From the NCBI GenBank assembly GCA_030145365.1, contig JAQYVS010000007.1, positions 1 to 13,278 on the forward strand: DNA of 13,278 bases, in the 5' to 3' direction. The notes below the pieces were generated by a model. It searched no databases. It was not told the DNA's origin and worked only from the letters and a program-made list of their open reading frames with translations. This DNA is from Desulfofustis sp. (lineage in GTDB: Bacteria > Desulfobacterota > Desulfobulbia > Desulfobulbales > Desulfocapsaceae). This document shows, piece by piece, positions 1-4,287 of this stretch (the stretch's first letter is position 1; each line of letters starts with the position of its first letter). Position numbers and translations under genes: made by a program.

Positions 1-134
1 GGACGCCACCAGGCCATAATCAATACCGAGAGAACTCCGACAACAATACCGGTGACGGTTGCGTTCCATTCCGTCTGGCACATAGCTTTGTATAAGCCCC
101 TTGCCTTAACGGCCAATACGCTCTGCTCGCTCAT
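1..134 (-). CDS. YeeE/YedE-family sulfur-compound transporter, N-terminal fragment
   Basis: Only the first 44 codons lie in the window; the rest continues off the left edge. The translation begins MSEQSVLAVKARGLYKAM, followed by a TEWNA segment and then a hydrophobic stretch (about residues 26-42, ending MAWWR) that looks like a first membrane helix. YeeE/YedE proteins are multi-pass inner-membrane proteins that import thiosulfate or related sulfur species, and they commonly neighbour tusA. The start is the ATG at 134, preceded by AGGAG at 145-141 with a 6-nt gap; a second ATG at 138 is in another frame. The gene diverges from tusA, whose product is the expected cytoplasmic acceptor of sulfur delivered by such transporters. 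The family call rests on a short N-terminus plus context, so it is probable rather than certain. Confidence 0.72.
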   Translation of the reverse strand, partial: MSEQSVLAVKARGLYKAMCQTEWNATVTGIVVGVLSVLIMAWWR

Positions 135-179
135 ACATACCTCCTGAATAATCATTCATGTTTAAAAAATAGTTTCCTT

Positions 180-208
180 GCTTTACCTTTGCTTTTAATT
201 TTTGTCAA
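180..208 (-). promoter_or_regulatory. Candidate promoter of the YedE-like gene
   Basis: Read on the minus strand, a perfect TTGACA lies at 208-203. Seventeen bases on is TAAAGC (185-180), which matches the -10 consensus at only three positions. It would give a leader of about 40 nt before the AGGAG and ATG. The -35 is convincing and the -10 is not, so this is a tentative call. Confidence 0.3.
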
Positions 209-267
209 CAGTGCTACAGCGTCGTATACATTTGTTTTTCCGTTGTAACGGTTGGTTCCATTTTGGT

Positions 268-295
268 TTGACTTACCAGTTTAATATGCTAAAAA
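268..295 (+). promoter_or_regulatory. Candidate tusA promoter
   Basis: TTGACT (268-273) is one base from the -35 consensus. It is followed after 16 nt by TAAAAA (290-295), which shares four of six bases with TATAAT. Transcription would begin near 302 and place the hairpin at 331-368 inside a leader of about 127 nt. This is a reading by eye. Confidence 0.35.
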
Positions 296-330
296 TTAGG
301 TAAATTGTGGTACAGTAGGCGCGAACAAAT

Positions 331-368
331 TTTGTTTCGCATCCAAGCGGTAAGGATGCGAAGACAAA
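331..368 (+). promoter_or_regulatory. Hairpin / long inverted repeat in the tusA leader
   Basis: TTCGCATCC (336-344) and GGATGCGAA (354-362) are perfect inverted arms around a 9-nt loop, AAGCGGTAA. Beyond them TTTGT (331-335) pairs with ACAAA (364-368) if G363 is bulged, giving a stem of 14 pairs. A competing small palindrome, AACAAA-T-TTTGTT (324-336), shares the left arm, so two mutually exclusive folds are possible. No U-tract follows, so it is not a simple terminator. It lies 60 nt before the tusA start codon and could be an operator or an mRNA regulatory element. Confidence 0.6.
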
Positions 369-428
369 GGCCAAGAGTTTTCAATTAAGAAATGTTTTGA
401 ATCAAGAAACACTATCAGGAGGAATGTA

Positions 429-686
429 ATGAGTGATGTAAAACAAGTAGCAGCTGATGTCACCGCAAATGCCGTTTTGGATGCAAAGGGGTTAAGCTGC
501 CCGATGCCGCTTTTACGGACAAAAAAAGAAATGGGTAAATTAAACAGTGGCGACGTTCTGCAAGTGGACGGAACCGATCCGGGTTCACGAAACGACATCC
601 CCGGCTGGTGTGATCGTGCCGGACATGAGTATCTGGGTGAGAAAGAAAACAGCGGTTTCTTCAGCTTTTACATAAAAAAAGGTTGA
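429..686 (+). CDS. tusA: TusA-family sulfur carrier protein
   Basis: This is an 85-residue protein of the TusA/SirA family, small cytoplasmic carriers that hold sulfur as a persulfide on one cysteine and pass it to partner proteins. The family signature GLSCPMPLL is present at residues 21-29, with Cys24 the persulfide-bearing residue. The downstream TDPGSRNDIPGW segment also fits the family. The length is typical, with about ten extra residues before the conserved core. The ATG at 429 is set by a strong AGGAGG at 417-422 with 6-nt spacing. It lies beside a YedE-like transporter and upstream of DsrE-like genes, which suggests sulfur relay from import into dissimilatory or disproportionating metabolism rather than only tRNA thiolation. 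A terminator follows directly, so tusA may be transcribed in excess over the downstream genes. Family assignment is secure; the pathway is inferred from neighbours. Confidence 0.93.
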   Translation: MSDVKQVAADVTANAVLDAKGLSCPMPLLRTKKEMGKLNSGDVLQVDGTDPGSRNDIPGWCDRAGHEYLGEKENSGFFSFYIKKG

Positions 687-722
687 TCCCGGCTGAATCC
701 TTTTCTGTTTTTGGATTAACAC

Positions 723-760
723 GCCCCCTGGCGTTGCAACACGGCAGGGGGCAATCTTTT
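723..760 (+). terminator. Rho-independent terminator after tusA
   Basis: GCCCCCTG (723-730) pairs perfectly with CAGGGGGC (745-752). The inner CGT (732-734) and ACG (741-743) extend the stem past one G-G mismatch. A T-rich tail, AATCTTTT (753-760), follows. It separates tusA from the DsrE-like gene, implying partial read-through or a separate downstream promoter. I found no convincing promoter between 760 and 788. Confidence 0.8.
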
Positions 761-800
761 ATCAAACGCTCAATCGCATATACGAACAAGGAGGCTCATG

Positions 801-1115
801 ATGGCAAAAAGTCTTGGTATTTTTGTAACCAACCCCGATAACCTGCAGCATGCAATCGGTGTTACAAAAGCTGCAAAAGCAAAAGGCTCCAAAGTGAAAG
901 TGTTTTTCACCTGGACTGCAACACATAACGCAAAAAGTCCTGAATTTCCAGCTCTTTGCGAACTCGCGGATGATATTTCTATCTGTGTGGACAGTTACAG
1001 AAAACAGGGGTATGAACTTGAGGATGTTCCAGAGGGATTGACTTCCAAGGAAATGGCAACCCAGGCACAGCATGGGATTATCATTGAAGATTACGATTGC
1101 TATCTCAGCTTATAA
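801..1115 (+). CDS. DsrE-like sulfurtransferase
   Basis: This protein of 104 residues begins MAKSLGIFVTNPDNL. Its pattern (beta strand, helix rich in Ala/Lys, strand KVKVFFTW) is that of the DsrE/TusD fold. Residues 59-70, ISICVDSYRKQG, match the family's active-cysteine motif of the form CxxxxxRG, so Cys62 is the likely persulfide-accepting residue, the counterpart of the catalytic Cys of DsrE and TusD. Cys53 and Cys100 are also present. DsrE-type proteins accept sulfur from TusA-like carriers. AAGGAGG (788-794) lies 6 nt before the ATG at 801; the in-frame ATG at 798 would leave only 3 nt, so 801 is preferred. The next gene starts 11 nt after the stop, indicating one operon. Fold and family are well supported; the exact substrate is not shown. 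Confidence 0.83.
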   Translation: MAKSLGIFVTNPDNLQHAIGVTKAAKAKGSKVKVFFTWTATHNAKSPEFPALCELADDISICVDSYRKQGYELEDVPEGLTSKEMATQAQHGIIIEDYDCYLSL

Positions 1116-1126
1116 AGGGGCTTGTT

Positions 1127-1429
1127 ATGGAATATAAAAAAGTTTGTTTCATGTATAGAAATAAGGATTACGCTGTTGACGGTATCCGTTCCGCCCTTGG
1201 CCTCGCAGTAGAAAATATGTATTCATACGGCGTGGTAATGGACAACGAGATAGAAAAACTGGATGAACATAATATCGAAAGCATTGAGATGCTTCGGGAT
1301 ATGGAAGGTGAAATTTATTCCACCATTCAGGCAAATGTGGACAACAACGGTTTTGAGTCCATAGATATAGAAGAGCTCGGTGAAAAACTCAGGGAAATGG
1401 ATATTGTCATTCCCTACGGACTTAAATAG
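1127..1429 (+). CDS. Small DsrE-fold protein, TusC/DsrF-like
   Basis: This 100-residue protein starts MEYKKVCFMYRNKDY. Its layout resembles TusC/DsrF: a first strand (KVCFMY), a helix (AVDGIRSALGLAV), then a second strand ending in an acidic turn (YSYGVVMDNEIEKL, compare the FLDDG segment of TusC). The last strand, DIVIPYGLK, also fits. TusC/DsrF normally acts as a structural partner in a DsrE-DsrF-DsrH hexamer and lacks the catalytic cysteine. Here the only cysteine is Cys7 in the first strand, consistent with a non-catalytic role. The start is the ATG at 1127 with AAAGGGG at 1114-1120; an in-frame ATG at 1097 lies inside the preceding gene and has no ribosome site. It is 11 nt after the DsrE-like gene and 8 nt before the next. 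The family link is remote similarity judged by eye. Confidence 0.7.
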   Translation: MEYKKVCFMYRNKDYAVDGIRSALGLAVENMYSYGVVMDNEIEKLDEHNIESIEMLRDMEGEIYSTIQANVDNNGFESIDIEELGEKLREMDIVIPYGLK

Positions 1430-1437
1430 GAGGGATT

Positions 1438-1611
1438 ATGAAAATATTAAATGTGTATCGCTCCGAACCGGACGAAACGGTAAAAAAACTCGTTGAAATA
1501 GTTAGTCGGGACAGAGAAACTGATTCTTTTGATTTAACTGAAAGTAATCCTGACTACGACGCGCTGGTCGACAAAATATTTGACGCTGATCAAACGATCT
1601 GCTGGTGGTAA
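1438..1611 (+). CDS. 57-residue conserved-context protein, TusB/DsrH-like tail
   Basis: This very short gene starts at the ATG at 1438, with GGAGGG (1429-1434) overlapping the preceding stop codon's last base. The product begins MKILNVYRSEPDETVKKLVEI and ends DYDALVDKIFDADQTICWW. The C-terminal segment resembles the last helix and strand of TusB/DsrH proteins, which typically read DYxxFV and end close to a tryptophan. TusB/DsrH is usually about 95 residues, so this would be a halved version. Its only cysteine is Cys55, third from the end, which suggests a flexible tail cysteine able to carry or receive sulfur, as in DsrC. That role is inference. It is the last gene of the operon and is followed by a terminator 9 nt later. 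Coding status is supported by the ribosome site, tight spacing and fit between stop and terminator. Function is unproven. Confidence 0.72.
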   Translation: MKILNVYRSEPDETVKKLVEIVSRDRETDSFDLTESNPDYDALVDKIFDADQTICWW

Positions 1612-1620
1612 CCCGCTTCA

Positions 1621-1658
1621 TCCCCCTGGAAATTATCTTTCCGGGGGGAATTCTTTTC
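1621..1658 (+). terminator. Rho-independent terminator of the sulfur-relay operon
   Basis: CCCCC-T-GGAAA (1622-1632) pairs with TTTCC-GGGGG (1638-1647) with U1627 bulged, and TTCTTTTCT (1651-1659) follows. It begins about 10 nt after the stop of the 57-residue gene. The same DNA encodes the last codons of the convergent hydrolase gene (stop at 1633). It does not look like a good terminator in that direction, because the minus-strand tail is not T-rich. Confidence 0.8.
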
Positions 1659-2754
1659 TGTACAGATATTCGATAATCTTATTGTGGATATCCTGCCTCA
1701 TTGCCCTGATTCCCGTCAGGTCATCGCCTTTTACCACCCTGTTAGTCAGCAGAACGACGATCAATTCTTTTTCAAGATCGATCCAGAAAGAAACTCCTGT
1801 AAAACCAAGATGCCCTATACTTTTGGCTGAAAAATAATCTCCACTGCTGGATCCTTGTGCAGACGGTAAATTAAAACCTCTGGTCCACTCTGAATTATCA
1901 ACCCGGCGACAGACATAGCGAAATGTTTCTGAGGATATGGGAAGAACGCTTTTTCTTGCATGGAAAAGCGCTAAAAACTCTTTGCACAGGGTCAAGACTC
2001 CTAAAGATGATCCAAACAACCCTGCATGCCCACAGCCCCCTTCAAGAGCTCTGCAATTATCATCATTAACGATGCCCGTTAATGGCTCGTTGCTCCAGCG
2101 GCAGCACCCCGTAGAAACAGTGTTTTTTCCTGAGCACGCACCTGAAAAAAAGAACTGTTCTGTCAGCTCAAGCGGCTCCGCAATATTTTTTATCCAATAA
2201 TACTCAAGGCTTTCAAAGCTCTTTGCTTCGACGACAAAACCTAATAATATATACCCCAGATCACTGTAAATGTGGCTGGTTCCCGTGTTATATTGTGAAC
2301 TTCCTGTAAGAATCTGCTCCAGCAACCACTTTTTTCTCTTGTCTTTGTCGACACCTCTGAGCTTTTCCCAGTAATTTTCGTGGGCAGCCAATCCGGAGCA
2401 ATGGCAGACAAGGCTTTGCAAATCTATAGCTGCAAACCGAGATGGTATTTTTCTTTCAAGTAAAGATGTAAGCGGTTCTTCCCAGGATATTTTTTTCTTT
2501 TCTATAAGATCCAAAATACAGAGGAGGCTAACCAATGGTTTCGTTAATGAAGCCAGATCAAACAGGGATAATTCGTCAACCTTATCTTCTTCTTTATTAC
2601 CCGTTTTACCGCAATTGATATGACATGCCTCTGCATCGGTTTGAAAAGCATCCCAAAAAGTCACACTGGCTGCTGAAAAAACATTTTTATTATAATAGGT
2701 TAGCAGCCTATCATTAATGGTTGTAGACAAATATTTTTGAGATTTTAGAGTCAT
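1633..2754 (-). CDS. Serine hydrolase of the beta-lactamase (class C / penicillin-binding) superfamily
   Basis: This is a 373-residue protein with the family's three active-site elements. SLTK (residues 69-72) fits SxxK, with Ser69 the nucleophile and Lys72 the base. YSD (163-165) replaces the YxN motif. HLGFTG (315-320) is the HxGxTG motif. The GGCGHAGLFGSS segment (239-250) is also usual in this group. Such enzymes include esterases, D-amino-acid peptidases and cell-wall hydrolases; resistance to beta-lactams cannot be inferred. The N-terminus is polar and shows no signal peptide, so it appears cytoplasmic. It is unusually rich in cysteine (for example CHC, GCC, GGCG), which suits an anaerobe. 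The ATG at 2754 has only a weak AAGAG ahead of it. The gene converges on the sulfur operon and its 3' end lies inside that operon's terminator. Substrate is unknown. Confidence 0.85.
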   Translation of the reverse strand: MTLKSQKYLSTTINDRLLTYYNKNVFSAASVTFWDAFQTDAEACHINCGKTGNKEEDKVDELSLFDLASLTKPLVSLLCILDLIEKKKISWEEPLTSLLERKIPSRFAAIDLQSLVCHCSGLAAHENYWEKLRGVDKDKRKKWLLEQILTGSSQYNTGTSHIYSDLGYILLGFVVEAKSFESLEYYWIKNIAEPLELTEQFFFSGACSGKNTVSTGCCRWSNEPLTGIVNDDNCRALEGGCGHAGLFGSSLGVLTLCKEFLALFHARKSVLPISSETFRYVCRRVDNSEWTRGFNLPSAQGSSSGDYFSAKSIGHLGFTGVSFWIDLEKELIVVLLTNRVVKGDDLTGIRAMRQDIHNKIIEYLYRKEFPPER

Positions 2755-3106
2755 CTCTTAGAAGCCATTATTTTATTGAATTTTTTCGCCATTTCTACTA
2801 GATTAAAGGGGAAAGTGAAACAAAGATATTTATCCGTTTTTGTTGCAAAAAATCTTTTCTTTTGTTTTTTTCATCACACTTTCAACAAGGAATCAACAAA
2901 GGGTTGTTAATTATCTTTTCAATCATTGTTGATAATGGTGTTGAAAACTGCTTTTAAACAAAAAAGATATCTTATTAAAAATGAATTTGTTCACTCTTTT
3001 TTATGTAAAAAAAGGTGCTTACGTGTTTTTTGAACAAATGAGCCTTTATAATAATAATAATAAATTATTTATACTTATATAAAAACATCAAAAAAGGAAC
3101 CGTAAG
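2755..3106. other. A+T-rich gene-free region before dnaN; candidate origin or complex promoter
   Basis: No gene is visible in these 352 bases. TTTCAACA (2880-2887) mirrors TGTTGAAA (2939-2946), and inside it ATCAACA (2892-2898) mirrors TGTTGAT (2927-2933). Both pairs share a centre near 2913. The minus-strand 9-mers TTATCAACA (2935-2927) and TTTTCAACA (2947-2939) are one and two bases from the DnaA box TTATCCACA. Also present are the palindrome AAGATATCTT (2964-2973), a 9-bp inverted pair ATTTGTTCA/TGAACAAAT (2985-2993 and 3031-3039), and five tandem TAA (3049-3063). The position upstream of dnaN-gyrB-gyrA is where oriC often lies, but no perfect DnaA box is seen and dnaA is absent. Confidence 0.4.
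3030..3058 (+). promoter_or_regulatory. Candidate dnaN promoter
   Basis: TTGAAC (3030-3035) and AATAAT (3053-3058) are separated by 17 nt and match the consensus at four and five positions. A perfect TATAAT at 3047-3052 overlaps but has no well-placed -35. The leader would be about 45 nt. TTGAAC lies within the right arm of the inverted repeat at 3031-3039, so a protein bound there would cover the promoter. Confidence 0.4.
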
Positions 3107-4237
3107 ATGAGTCTTGCATGTACCGTTCAAAGAAATGATTTGCTGGAAGGTTTAGCCACTTTACAGAACATAACCAACAAGCGGGGAACGCTTGCCATTT
3201 TGTCTAATATCCTTGTTGAAACGACAAGTAACGGTCTTGTCTTCACAGGAACCGATCTTGAAGTGGGGTTACGTTTATTTGTTCCGGCAGAGATTCATAA
3301 TATAGGATCCTTGACTCTTCCTTCTAAAAAAATATTCGAAATTGTTCGCGAATCTGGTTCAGAGGATATTTCTTTTGAAGAAACGGAAAACAGTTGGGTT
3401 AAAATAAATGCTGGTTTAAGCACCTATAATCTGGCTGGTATCAGCAGTGAAGAATATCCAGCCTTTCCTGAGTTTGACGAAGATAATTTCACTTCCTTTG
3501 AATCTTTCATCTTTCTTGACCTGATTGATAAAGTGATCTTTTCCGTTGCTGGAGAGCAGGAAAACATATATTCCCTCACTTCGGTCTTGATGGAAAAAGA
3601 AAAGAGAGACGATGGCTCTTATCTTAAAATGATTTCTTCCGACGGACATCGTTTATCCATAATGGAAAAAGATGTTGCGGTTGATGTCGATGACTTTTTT
3701 CTCAACGATGTAACCTTAATTCCCAAGAAAGGTATTCAGGAATTGAGAAAATTCTGTGAGAATAGAGATACCATCGATATTTCATTTGAAAAAAAACAGA
3801 TGGTTGTCAGAGATGGCGATGCGGTAATGGTTATTCGTTTGAAGCAAGGGGAATTTCCTCAGTACCAGGCGATAGTCAATTCGGTTACTCTTGATAATTG
3901 TATAAGAATAAACAGAATCCCCTTTCTTGAATCATTAAAAAGAATCAATTTATTTACCGAGGACATTTTTCACACGATTCAACTGCAGATAGAAGGAGAT
4001 ACCATGATTCTTTCCTCCCAGAATGCAGATCTCGGAAACGCTAAGGATCAACAGAAGATTATCTATTCAGGAGAATCGTTGACCCTTGGCTTTAACTGCC
4101 GATACTTTATTGAAACCTTACAGGTTATGGAATGTGAAACCGTCGATGCCTATATCAATTCGGAAAACAGCCCCTGCCTAATGAAATCCGAAGATGACAA
4201 AGGATTTATCAGTATCGTGATGCCCATGCAATTGTAG
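3107..4237 (+). CDS. dnaN: DNA polymerase III beta subunit (sliding clamp)
   Basis: This 376-residue protein is of normal length for the ring-shaped processivity clamp, a dimer of three-domain subunits that encircles DNA and tethers polymerase III and other partners. Family landmarks occur in order: LPSKKIFEIVR (71-81, domain I), SSDGHRLS (177-184, domain II), PKKGIQEL (206-213), GEFPQYQAIV (248-257), GFNCRYFIETL (328-338, domain III) and the C-terminal VMPMQL (371-376). The last of these contributes to the partner-binding cleft. The ATG at 3107 follows AAGGA (about 3094-3098) with good spacing. The gene is noticeably A+T-rich compared with gyrA. It heads a plus-strand run with gyrB 50 nt downstream. 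dnaA is not upstream and recF is not downstream, unlike the textbook dnaA-dnaN-recF-gyrB order. The identity is secure. Confidence 0.97.
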   Translation: MSLACTVQRNDLLEGLATLQNITNKRGTLAILSNILVETTSNGLVFTGTDLEVGLRLFVPAEIHNIGSLTLPSKKIFEIVRESGSEDISFEETENSWVKINAGLSTYNLAGISSEEYPAFPEFDEDNFTSFESFIFLDLIDKVIFSVAGEQENIYSLTSVLMEKEKRDDGSYLKMISSDGHRLSIMEKDVAVDVDDFFLNDVTLIPKKGIQELRKFCENRDTIDISFEKKQMVVRDGDAVMVIRLKQGEFPQYQAIVNSVTLDNCIRINRIPFLESLKRINLFTEDIFHTIQLQIEGDTMILSSQNADLGNAKDQQKIIYSGESLTLGFNCRYFIETLQVMECETVDAYINSENSPCLMKSEDDKGFISIVMPMQL

Positions 4238-4287
4238 AATGAAGTAAATCATTCGGGCAAAACAATCTCCACCAAAAGGATAGCAGC

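Noticed and set aside
308..323. Possible sigma-54 promoter TGGTAC-N5-GCGC upstream of tusA
   Set aside because: The GG and GC are spaced correctly, but the -12 element lacks TTGC and the -24 has a mismatch; too weak given a better sigma-70-like candidate.
424..429. AUG-UAA start-stop between the tusA ribosome site and its start codon
   Set aside because: The AUG is only 1 nt from AGGAGG, too close for initiation; probably chance from the sequence AATGTAATG.
296..598. Minus-strand open frame of 100 codons opposite tusA
   Set aside because: It lies antisense to tusA and its leader, has no ribosome site, and its product has no recognisable features.
762..1073. Minus-strand open frame opposite the DsrE-like gene
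   Set aside because: It is fully antisense to a well-supported gene and would run through the tusA terminator.
4237..4254. Hairpin GAATGA/TCATTC between dnaN and gyrB
   Set aside because: A six-pair A+T-rich stem without a T-tract; not a believable terminator.
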